From contig JAMORC010000005.1 in the NCBI GenBank assembly GCA_027063785.1, positions 1 through 64,000 on the forward strand: a stretch of 64,000 nt of DNA, read 5' to 3'. Positions 43,461 to 50,615 of the stretch are shown here, one piece after another. Made by a program: the position numbers and the translations under genes. A model generated the notes under the pieces. That model was not told the DNA's origin. It did no database searches and worked only from the letters and a program-made list of their open reading frames with translations. Numbering within the stretch: the first letter of the stretch is position 1; each line of letters starts with the position of its first letter. The DNA comes from Desulfurobacteriaceae bacterium. GTDB taxonomy: Bacteria > Aquificota > Aquificia > Desulfurobacteriales > Desulfurobacteriaceae.

Positions 43461-44402
43461 CTAAATCGGTAACTTTTCCACAAGCCTCCTTACAGATTCT
43501 ACCGACTTTTTCCAGTCAGCCCACTCTTCTTCGGTAAGGTCGAGCTTGATTATTTCCTCTACTCCGTCTTTTCCGATGACTATCGGTACGCCGACGCAAA
43601 GCCCGGAGGCGCTGTAATACTCTCCGACTTCGCCATCAAGGTAAACGCTGGCCGATAAGATTTTCCTTTTGTTCCAGAGTATCGAGAGAACCATTTCCAT
43701 AATAGAGGCAGCCGGGGCATAGAAAGCACTGCCGGTTTTGAGAAGCTGGACTATTTCTCCTCCGCCGAACCTTGTTCTTTCTATTACCTCTTCAAGCTCT
43801 TCCTTTGAGAGAAAATCGGTTATCGGAAGACCGGCAATAGTAGTGTACTTCCTGAGGGGAACCATGTCATCGCCGTGTCCCCCTATAACAAAAGCGTTTA
43901 TGTTTTCAACAGATATGTTGGTCTTCTCGGATATAAAGTAGGCAAACCGTGCGGAGTCAAGAACTCCGGCCATTCCCATAACCCTCTCTTTAGGGAAACC
44001 GGTAACCTTTAATGCTGTGTAAGTCATGGCGTCAAGGGGATTTGTAACAACTATGACAAAGGCATCCGGAGAGTATTTCTTTATTTGTTCGGAAACGCTC
44101 TTTACGACTTCAAAGTTCTTAAAAAGGAGGTCGTCCCTGCTCATTCCCGGCTTCCTCGGGAAGCCTGCCGTTATTATCACTATATCGGAGTTTGCCGTGT
44201 CTTCGTAGTTTCCCGTTCCCGTGACTTGGGCGTTAAAGCCGAGAATCGGGGAGGCTTCCATAATGTCAAGGGCTTTGCCTTTTGCGACTCCCTCATTTAT
44301 ATCTATCAGCGTGATATCTGCCGTTTCCCTTCTGGCGAGGAGAAGTGCCAGTGTAGCTCCTATGTTTCCCGCGCCTACTATTGTTATTTTTTTCCTTTCC
44401 AA
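43461..44402 (-). CDS. mdh: Malate dehydrogenase
   Basis: NAD-dependent oxaloacetate-malate interconversion. The Rossmann start is VGAGNIGATLALLLA and the Asp in LIDINEG sets NAD preference. Substrate-binding arginines are in GFPRKPGMSRDDLL (which reads as malate rather than lactate type), and the catalytic His is in IGGHGDDMVP near residue 174. The length of 313 is standard for the LDH-like MDH class. The start is TTG 44402 after GGAGG. Confidence 0.95.
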   Translation of the reverse strand: MERKKITIVGAGNIGATLALLLARRETADITLIDINEGVAKGKALDIMEASPILGFNAQVTGTGNYEDTANSDIVIITAGFPRKPGMSRDDLLFKNFEVVKSVSEQIKKYSPDAFVIVVTNPLDAMTYTALKVTGFPKERVMGMAGVLDSARFAYFISEKTNISVENINAFVIGGHGDDMVPLRKYTTIAGLPITDFLSKEELEEVIERTRFGGGEIVQLLKTGSAFYAPAASIMEMVLSILWNKRKILSASVYLDGEVGEYYSASGLCVGVPIVIGKDGVEEIIKLDLTEEEWADWKKSVESVRRLVEKLPI

Positions 44403-44494
44403 GTTTACCTCCGCACTGAATGAAGTTCACTTTATTTTAACACGGTTTTAACAATTCTTTTAATGATAGGTGTCAACGGTAAAGTTTAGAGTGA

Positions 44495-44508
44495 ATTAAT
44501 AAATTAAT
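44495..44508. other. AT palindrome in the mdh upstream region
   Basis: ATTAAT-AA-ATTAAT lies between the divergent mdh and a small coiled-coil gene. It is the only symmetric element noticed in 44403-44536. The rest of this gap is AT-rich and may hold promoters for both genes, but no clear -35/-10 pair was found. Confidence 0.25.
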
Positions 44509-44536
44509 ACTTGAGGAATCATATTCGGAGGATGTC

Positions 44537-44827
44537 GTGAAAACTGCCGAGGAACTTAGGAAGCTCCTGTTAGAGGAGAATGAGCTGTTGAAAAGCATAC
44601 TTTCGAAATCTGCAATTTCAAAAGAGGTTCTCGGGAAACTTAGTGATATACAGAGCAGGAAACGATCTCTTCTGGAGGCTCTGAAAAAAAACCTTCCTGA
44701 AACGCCGTCTCTTGAAACCTTAAAGGAGATTCGTTCGCTCGCTGCTGCCAACAGAAAGCTGGTTACACAGCTTGTCAGGCAAATTACTTTTTCCGCTTTG
44801 CTCTTTCTGCCAGGAACTTCCTTTTAG
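44537..44827 (+). CDS. Small coiled-coil protein, possibly FlgN-like
   Basis: A 96-residue helical protein (LRKLLLEENELLKSILSK; IQSRKRSLLEALKK). The pattern of leucines and the E-x-x-L-L...K-x-x-L spacing resembles FlgN-type flagellar chaperones, but the resemblance is weak. GTG 44537 has GGAGG a few bases upstream. The 3' end overlaps the convergent Ech-type ferredoxin gene by 44 bases. The opposite-strand frame in the same place lacks a ribosome-binding site and looks like a shadow. Confidence 0.6.
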   Translation: MKTAEELRKLLLEENELLKSILSKSAISKEVLGKLSDIQSRKRSLLEALKKNLPETPSLETLKEIRSLAAANRKLVTQLVRQITFSALLFLPGTSF

Positions 44828-45185
44828 ACTCCTCTGCTTTCCTCTCTATTAAGTTCCATTCCGGTATATCTTGAGCTACCGCCGGTTCTGCCGTGTTCTC
44901 GACTTGAGTTAAGCATCCGGGTTTCGGACAGGCCCTTACGCACTCTCCGCAGTAGATGCATAGGTAAGGGTTATAGTGAAATTCCTTCTTTCCGTTATCC
45001 TTATAGGTGAACTTAATAGCTCCCGGAGGACAGACCATTTCACACTTGGTGCAAAATATGCAGAGGCTCTCATCGTAGACTATGAGTCCCCTGTAGCCGA
45101 TTGGAGGAGGAGAAGGTTCTTCGGGATACTTAACGGTAACGGGCTTTGAAAAAAGGTTTTTAATAGTTGCCTTTAACATTTCCTT
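44784..45185 (-). CDS. Ferredoxin-like subunit of membrane-bound hydrogenase (EchF/NuoI-like)
   Basis: Two [4Fe-4S] motifs, CIFCTKCEMVCPPGA and CIYCGECVRACPKPGC, in a NuoI/EchF-like protein of about 133 residues. It takes electrons to or from the small subunit. I prefer TTG 45185 after GGAGGTG, or ATG 45179; a longer upstream frame would run deep into the cytochrome gene. It is the last cistron of the 10-kb hydrogenase operon and overlaps the cytochrome gene by 26 bases. Confidence 0.88.
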   Translation of the reverse strand, partial: KEMLKATIKNLFSKPVTVKYPEEPSPPPIGYRGLIVYDESLCIFCTKCEMVCPPGAIKFTYKDNGKKEFHYNPYLCIYCGECVRACPKPGCLTQVENTAEPAVAQDIPEWNLIERKAEESKRKFLAERAKRKK

Positions 45186-45504
45186 CAAGGCTTCCACCTC
45201 CGATGAGCTTGTTGAGAATTTCCGAGTTTTCAAGTCCTTTGTGACATTTAACGCACTTCTGGATAACTTTGTGGGCAGGTGATAAGGAGAGAACTTTTTT
45301 ATAGTCGTGACACTCAAAACAGTCGGCACCGCATCCCGACTCTAAAGGCTTTTCATCGTGTTCAGAGTGGCACTGAGTACAGGTCTTCAAAACGGTGTGG
45401 TTTTCGTCCTTGGGAATGTTTATGTGACACTGATAGCAGTCACTGCTACAGGGAAATGCCGAAAAGGGTAAAAGCAAGAAGATTAAAATCAGTACTCCCA
45501 TCAT
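45160..45504 (-). CDS. Exported tetraheme cytochrome c
   Basis: Signal peptide of about 17 residues (MGVLILIFLLLPFSAF), then four heme-binding CxxCH motifs: CYQCH, CTQCH, CFECH and CVKCH, with spare His residues for axial ligation. The mature protein is about 95 residues and should be periplasmic or membrane-tethered. ATG 45504 or 45501 follows GCGAGGTG. It lies between the large subunit and ferredoxin subunit genes of an Ech-type hydrogenase, which normally has no cytochrome. The partner is unknown; it might link the membrane complex to a periplasmic donor or acceptor. Confidence 0.9.
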   Translation of the reverse strand: MMGVLILIFLLLPFSAFPCSSDCYQCHINIPKDENHTVLKTCTQCHSEHDEKPLESGCGADCFECHDYKKVLSLSPAHKVIQKCVKCHKGLENSEILNKLIGGGSLEGNVKGNY

Positions 45505-46589
45505 CACCTCGCCGTGCAGGACAAGCAAGGATCAAAGCTTATTACGGTTGCAGGAACATCGGAATAGTCCATACCTATAAACAGTTTTTTCATAACGGGA
45601 ATATTGGCAAAGGTGGGAACCCTTATCCTTACCCTGTCAAGAACCATTTTCTTTGTCCCTTTTATGTAGTAAAAAAGCTCTCCCCGTGGAGCTTCAACCC
45701 TCACGAAAGTTTCTCCTTCGGGAAGTCCCTTTACCGGCACCTTTATTTCACCTTCCGGAAGTCCGTCAAGGACGTTCTTCACCATTTCTATTGAATTTAT
45801 TACCTCCTCAGCCCTTACCAAGTTCCTGTCGTAGATATCTCCTCCTCTCCTAGTAATAAGTTTGAAACCGACCTCTTCAAAAGGCAGGTAGTTAAACTCA
45901 GCCCTTACGTCGGTTTCAAGACCGGCCGCCCTTGCGGGAGGTCCTACAACGTTCATCTCCTTAGCCATCTCCTTCGTAACAACACCGACCCCTTTCCACC
46001 TAAGGTTAAGCGAGAAGTCGTTTTCAAAAACATCTTTCAACCAGAGGCATTTTTCCTCAAGCTCTTTAAGCTTTTTCCTTATTTCCTTTTCAAGTTCGGT
46101 CGTCATATCCCTGTTAACGCCTCCGGGGCAAACATAGTCAAACTGAACTCTGTTTCCCGTTATAAGCTCCAGAAGCTCCATTACAGATTCTCTGTACCTA
46201 AAAGTCTGCATAAAGAGGTTTTCGTAACCGGCAACCTCGGCGGTATGTCCCATTGCAAGGAGGTGGGAATGTATCCTGTCAAGCTCGCTGACCAGAACTC
46301 TCAGGTAGAGTGCCCTTTTCGGAACTTCAACCTCCATAAGCCTTTCGATGGCCGTAACGTATCCGAGGGTATGGGATATGGCACAAAGGCCGCAGACCCT
46401 TGCGACAACGTAGCCGACCTGCATATACTTAAACCTTGTTGAGCAGGCCTTCTCAATGCCCCTGTGGACGTATCCCACGTCCACCTCAACGTCGACTATC
46501 CTCTCGTTTTCTGTCTGAAAAACGAACCTTACAGGTTCGGGAAGTGCAACGTGCTGACTTCCGAAAGGAACGGTTATCCTCTTTCCCAT
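45504..46589 (-). CDS. Membrane-bound [NiFe]-hydrogenase large subunit (EchE/NuoD-like, group 4)
   Basis: Related to NuoD but keeps the nickel ligands: RVCGLCAISH near residue 65 and DPCLSC near residue 355, so it is a hydrogenase, not a complex I subunit. The protein ends only three residues after the last Cys (TAR), with no cleavable C-terminal peptide, unlike MvhA and HydA in this window. Cytoplasmic side of the membrane complex. ATG 46589 is one base after the EchD-like stop. Confidence 0.93.
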   Translation of the reverse strand: MGKRITVPFGSQHVALPEPVRFVFQTENERIVDVEVDVGYVHRGIEKACSTRFKYMQVGYVVARVCGLCAISHTLGYVTAIERLMEVEVPKRALYLRVLVSELDRIHSHLLAMGHTAEVAGYENLFMQTFRYRESVMELLELITGNRVQFDYVCPGGVNRDMTTELEKEIRKKLKELEEKCLWLKDVFENDFSLNLRWKGVGVVTKEMAKEMNVVGPPARAAGLETDVRAEFNYLPFEEVGFKLITRRGGDIYDRNLVRAEEVINSIEMVKNVLDGLPEGEIKVPVKGLPEGETFVRVEAPRGELFYYIKGTKKMVLDRVRIRVPTFANIPVMKKLFIGMDYSDVPATVISFDPCLSCTAR

Positions 46590-46590
46590 C

Positions 46591-46935
46591 TTAACCTCTC
46601 CTCAGCGGTGCCTTTGGACTATCGGGGTCAAGGAAAAGTCCTTTCTTGGCTCCTTCTACTTTCAAATCGAAAAGATCTGCAAGTTCCCACTCGGCAATCC
46701 ATGCGGAGGGGATAAGGTAGGTAATTGTCGGAATTTCATCGTCGTAACCGGCTTCTGCCGTAACGACTTTAAAAGTTTCTTTCTCTCCGTACTTACAGAA
46801 AAACCACTTCAGCTCAACCTTTCCGCCTAAATCCGTCCCGTTGACGGTTATAAAGTGCCAGACATTAGGGTCGTAAAATTCCTTTATTGTCCTCCTCACT
46901 TCCCTCAGGGGGACTTTAACTTCTTCTACCCGCAT
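46591..46935 (-). CDS. Membrane-bound hydrogenase subunit (EchD/NuoC-like)
   Basis: A 114-residue NuoC-type subunit. WHFITVNGTDLGGKVELKWFF and ITYLIPSAWIAEWELADLFD resemble the NuoC core (late motif usually ending with ERExxDxFG). It is short, as in Ech and Mbh complexes. It overlaps the EchC-like gene by 20 bases. The assignment rests on both sequence and position. Confidence 0.85.
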   Translation of the reverse strand: MRVEEVKVPLREVRRTIKEFYDPNVWHFITVNGTDLGGKVELKWFFCKYGEKETFKVVTAEAGYDDEIPTITYLIPSAWIAEWELADLFDLKVEGAKKGLFLDPDSPKAPLRRG

Positions 46936-47446
46936 TAATCACCTCCAAACACCTCTCAAGGAGTTTCCTCCTGTTGAGCTTCTCTCCCTCAGGAACTTTG
47001 CAGTAAGGCGGGAGTTCTATTTCCTTTTTCTTTTTCTCAAGAATTTCAAGGGCTTTTACAACACCGTCTATTATCGATTCAGGCCTTGCAGCACAGCCGG
47101 GGACGTAAACGTCAACGGGAATAATGGAATCAACGCCGTTTTCGACGTTATACATGTGCCTGAAGACTCCCCCGGTGCAGGCGCACGCTCCGACGGCAAC
47201 TACAACCTTAGGTTCAGGCATCTCAAAGTAAAGCCTGAGAAGCCTTTCCTTTGCCCTCTTTGTTACGGGGCCCGTCACGAGGAGAATGTCGGACTGCTTG
47301 GGGTTACCCCTGTTGAGAATTCCGAACCTTTCAAGGTCGTATTTAGGTGCAAGACAAGCAAGGATTTCAATATCACAGCCGTTACAACTTCCGGTGTTAT
47401 AGTGGAGAATCCAGGGAGACTTTTTCCTGAATTTCTTTAACTCCAT
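46916..47446 (-). CDS. Membrane-bound hydrogenase small subunit (EchC/NuoB-like)
   Basis: NuoB-family subunit with the proximal [4Fe-4S] cluster: NTGSCNGCDIEI near residue 20, VGACACTGG near 83 and YVPGCAARPESI near 113 supply the cysteines. The length of 176 is typical. The start directly abuts the EchB-like stop. It connects the NiFe subunit with the ferredoxin subunit. Confidence 0.92.
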   Translation of the reverse strand: MELKKFRKKSPWILHYNTGSCNGCDIEILACLAPKYDLERFGILNRGNPKQSDILLVTGPVTKRAKERLLRLYFEMPEPKVVVAVGACACTGGVFRHMYNVENGVDSIIPVDVYVPGCAARPESIIDGVVKALEILEKKKKEIELPPYCKVPEGEKLNRRKLLERCLEVINAGRRS

Positions 47447-48286
47447 TTAACCCCTCCAGAGAGCAAGTAGCATAAGGTTTATCACGACAAGAGGAATGAG
47501 AACATACCAGTGAAAGGCGACCATTTGCCTGAAGTTAACCCTTGCAGTAACGTTATCCAGCAGGTTAAAGAAGAAGAAGGCAAAGAGAACAAGAAAAGCA
47601 CCGAGGAGATGATTGCCGCCGCCGAAAAGGAAAATCAAGAAAAAGACGTAAACGTATTCAATCCACTTTGCCGTATAGACAGCTTCATAGAACTTACCGG
47701 AGTATTCGATTTCGGGACCGCCGATTATCTCCTGGTGAGCTTCTGCAATATCAAAGGGAGACTTTTTCAAGAGAGTGGGGAGAGAGAGGAGAATCGAGAC
47801 AAAGACAAGCGGAAGTACAAAGAGGGGAACCTCATTTGAATTAAGTATCTCAGAAATCTGAAAAGTTCCGGTAACTAAGTAAAGCCCGGCGGCAGTCAAA
47901 ACGTAAAGGGGTTCGTAGGCAACCATGTGGAGAAGCTCTCTCATCGCTCCCAATATCGAGTATGGAGAACGGACGCTAAAACCACCCACCACGAGAAAGG
48001 CCAGAGAGAGAACGTGGAAAAATATTGCGATGAGGAGGTCCCCACCCGAAAGGAGGACATAAAGAGAAAACCACGTTCCCACTAAATACATAATTCCCAT
48101 AAAGGCGTGGAAAGAGTGGATAACGATGGAACGTTTATCCATAAGTTTCAGGAAATCGTAAAAGGGTTGAAGAACCGGAGGTCCAACTCTTCCCTGCATT
48201 CTTGCCCTGACAACCCTTTCAAGCCCGTAGATAAATCCGCCGATAACGGGAGAAAAAAGTGTAAAGACGAGAGCCTCCCAGTTCAT
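47447..48286 (-). CDS. Membrane-bound hydrogenase membrane subunit (EchB/NuoH-like)
   Basis: A 279-residue polytopic protein of the NuoH/HycD family with about seven or eight hydrophobic segments. Family motifs include RMQGRVGPPVLQPFYDFLKL at the first loop and SPFDIAEAHQEIIGGPEIEY near residue 180, the Glu-rich loop linking quinone/hydrogenase modules to the ion channel. The ATG overlaps the NuoL-like stop as ATGA. Confidence 0.93.
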   Translation of the reverse strand: MNWEALVFTLFSPVIGGFIYGLERVVRARMQGRVGPPVLQPFYDFLKLMDKRSIVIHSFHAFMGIMYLVGTWFSLYVLLSGGDLLIAIFFHVLSLAFLVVGGFSVRSPYSILGAMRELLHMVAYEPLYVLTAAGLYLVTGTFQISEILNSNEVPLFVLPLVFVSILLSLPTLLKKSPFDIAEAHQEIIGGPEIEYSGKFYEAVYTAKWIEYVYVFFLIFLFGGGNHLLGAFLVLFAFFFFNLLDNVTARVNFRQMVAFHWYVLIPLVVINLMLLALWRG

Positions 48287-50142
48287 ATCAGGCCACCTCC
48301 GAGAACGAGAGTGATAATGAAGAGGGCAACTGCCGCCGTTTCAATGAGGGGCTCAACCTGGGAAACGCAGAAGAAGTTGTAAGTTCCCAGTGTCGTCTCT
48401 ACCCTTTCTCCACAGGTATACTCGTAAACCCTGTCAACCTCCGGAAAGTGAACAAAGTAGGCAAAAATCGGAACTATTAAGAGGAGGATAAAAGCTCCGA
48501 TAATCTGCCAGCCGTAAACTTCCGAAAGAGGAGTAATCAGAGTAAGGCCGGAAGCTTTAACCGGAGCCGGAGATGAAGATATCGAAGCAACAACAGCATT
48601 TACAAAATCGGCAGAGAGGTGGGCTATGAAAATTGAACCGACTATCGTAAAGAGGGCAAGAAGCCCTGCTGTAGAAAGGTAAATAAAGGGCAGTTTCTCG
48701 AGCTTAAAGCGCATAAATTCACCCCTTTTCCTTGTCATAACGCCGATAACCTTAAAGTAAAGGAGGGTCAGGATTACGCTGCCGGTAGCGATGAAGATAA
48801 TTGAACCGACGTAAGCGCCGTGGGAGAGGAAGTTTGAAGCTTCTTCAAGGGTAAGCCACTTGGCCATAAAGATTCCATAAGGAACGATTGTCATACTCAT
48901 AAAGCCGATGGAGATAAAGACAACCGTTATCGGAGCTTTCTCAACAAGACGCCTGATTTCCTCTATGTACTTTGCCTTAAAGAGCTTCTCTATAACGCCG
49001 GCTTCCATAAAGAGGAGGGCCTTGACAACTGCGTGAAAGAGTATCAGGAGAAGAGAAGCCAGAACGGCAGTAGGACTTCCCATGGAGGCCGTCAGCATCA
49101 TAAGGCCGAGGAGGGAAATCGTAGAGTAAGCAAGGATTTTCTTGAAATTATCCTGGGTAAGGGCAAGTAACCCCGCAGAAACGAAGACGAAGCCTGTTGT
49201 AACGATTAAGAGCTTTGCGAGGAGCGTTCCTTTTATTACCGGAGAAAGCCTTAGTATCAGGTAGGGGGCTATCTTAACCATCGTTGCAGAGTGGAGAATT
49301 GCACTGACGGGAGTCGGAGCTACCATCGCACCAAGGAGCCAGCGATGAAACGGCATCTGGGCTCCTTTAACGAGGGCTGCAATGGCAAGAAATCCCAGCG
49401 GGATCATCGACGTAACGGCAGGGTTAACCTTTAAGATATCTGTAAAGCTGTAAACGCTGTAGTACTTTATGCCGAAGAGGAGTGCAAGGAGAATTGCTAT
49501 CCCCCCTATCTGGTTCATCCAGAGGGCTTGGAGGGCGTTCGAGATGGAAACCGAATCCCACCTGAACCTGATCAGCACGTAAGAGGCAAGCGTTGTTGTC
49601 TCAAATAGGGCAAAGAACCATTCGACATTGTTAACAGAGACCGCAAAGTTCATAACGCCAAGAAACCAAAGAAGCGCGGCAACGAAACGGTTTTCCCTGT
49701 CCAGATCTTCCTGCTCCATGTACTTGGTGGCATAGATGCAGATCAGAGAACCGACAGTTGCGACGATGAAGTACATAAAAGTAGTGAGGCCATCAACGTA
49801 TATGGGCGGGGTTTCCCCGTGAGGGATAATAAGGAGAACCCAGGAGAGCAGAAAAAGCTGGGCAGCGGCAAGAACGGAAACGAGGAAGTTCCTGAACTTT
49901 ATCCCCTGATAGAGGAAGTAGAGAAGAAGTCCGTAATCAAAGAGAGTAACGGCGAGATTTACCCATTCAGGAGGCGTAATGAAAAGCGGAAGCTTTAAGT
50001 TCCAGACCTTGAAAGAGAGGTAGGTTAGAATCGGGAAAGAGAGAAAAGTAATGAGCTGTCTCAACCTGTGAAAGGGAGAAACAAAGACGAGGAGTGCAAG
50101 GAGCCAGGGAAGCAAGAAGAGGGAATAAATCACCTTCTCCAT
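48283..50142 (-). CDS. Membrane-bound hydrogenase antiporter-like subunit (EchA/NuoL/HyfB-like)
   Basis: A 619-residue protein with many transmembrane helices, of the Mrp/NuoL antiporter family, expected to move protons or sodium. Conserved spots include VNNVEWFFALFETTTLASYVL with its membrane Glu, LVKGAQMPFHRWLLGAMVAP (the Lys of TM7 and the PFHxWLxxAM signature) and ILHSATMVK. The lateral helix of full NuoL is not evident. The start overlaps the cNMP-binding gene by 13 bases. Confidence 0.92.
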   Translation of the reverse strand: MEKVIYSLFLLPWLLALLVFVSPFHRLRQLITFLSFPILTYLSFKVWNLKLPLFITPPEWVNLAVTLFDYGLLLYFLYQGIKFRNFLVSVLAAAQLFLLSWVLLIIPHGETPPIYVDGLTTFMYFIVATVGSLICIYATKYMEQEDLDRENRFVAALLWFLGVMNFAVSVNNVEWFFALFETTTLASYVLIRFRWDSVSISNALQALWMNQIGGIAILLALLFGIKYYSVYSFTDILKVNPAVTSMIPLGFLAIAALVKGAQMPFHRWLLGAMVAPTPVSAILHSATMVKIAPYLILRLSPVIKGTLLAKLLIVTTGFVFVSAGLLALTQDNFKKILAYSTISLLGLMMLTASMGSPTAVLASLLLILFHAVVKALLFMEAGVIEKLFKAKYIEEIRRLVEKAPITVVFISIGFMSMTIVPYGIFMAKWLTLEEASNFLSHGAYVGSIIFIATGSVILTLLYFKVIGVMTRKRGEFMRFKLEKLPFIYLSTAGLLALFTIVGSIFIAHLSADFVNAVVASISSSPAPVKASGLTLITPLSEVYGWQIIGAFILLLIVPIFAYFVHFPEVDRVYEYTCGERVETTLGTYNFFCVSQVEPLIETAAVALFIITLVLGGGLI

Positions 50143-50615
50143 TGTAAACCTCCCGGAACCGAGAAGAATCCGCAGACCTGAGAGAATTTCATGTCTTCCG
50201 ACTTGAGTCTCTCAGAGAGGATTTTGACTATAAGCTCTAAGAGTTTAAGAAGAACAGAAGGAGCTTCCTCCTTTAAGCAGGAAAAGCTCTTCCTATCAAT
50301 CCTGAAAGCTTTCACTTTCGACTCTGCAACAGCCCGTAAAGAGTGAGGCTTACCGAGGAGAAAAGCACATTCTCCGAGGGGCGTTCCTCCGTAAACAACG
50401 GCTATTTTCGTCCACCTGCCGAAGTTATCGCTCCTGTAAAGGCCGACCTTACCTTCCTTTAAAAGGTAAAAGGCATCTGCCGGGGAAAATTCATCAAAAA
50501 GAATTTCTCCTTCCTCAAAACTCACCCTCTCCAGATAGCAGGAAAGGATTTCTTTCTCTTCATCGCTCAGGCCTTCGAGAAGCCTGCACTCCTCAATCTC
50601 CCTCCTGTCTATCAC
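50130..50615 (-). CDS. Cyclic-nucleotide-binding-domain protein without DNA-binding domain
   Basis: A 161-residue protein with one CRP-like beta-roll (LSDEEKEILSCYLERVSFEE, then LLKEGKVGLYR and the phosphate cassette PLGECAFLLGKPHSLRA). No helix-turn-helix follows; the last 50 residues are a helix and short tail. So it is probably a ligand-sensing regulator of protein activity rather than a transcription factor. The GTG start at 50615 (AAGGAGG upstream) lies within the read-through tail of hydA. It sits exactly between two hydrogenase modules. Confidence 0.85.
   Translation of the reverse strand: MIDRREIEECRLLEGLSDEEKEILSCYLERVSFEEGEILFDEFSPADAFYLLKEGKVGLYRSDNFGRWTKIAVVYGGTPLGECAFLLGKPHSLRAVAESKVKAFRIDRKSFSCLKEEAPSVLLKLLELIVKILSERLKSEDMKFSQVCGFFSVPGGLQWRR

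Noticed and set aside
44473-44751. Minus-strand reading frame opposite the coiled-coil gene
   Set aside because: It has no ribosome-binding site, an Arg/Ser/Phe-rich composition typical of an antisense shadow, and lies over a plus-strand gene with a good GGAGG site.
45504-50142. Respiratory complex I (Nuo) fragment
   Set aside because: The NuoD-like subunit keeps both nickel-ligand Cys pairs and only six Nuo-type subunits occur, so it is a group 4 hydrogenase.
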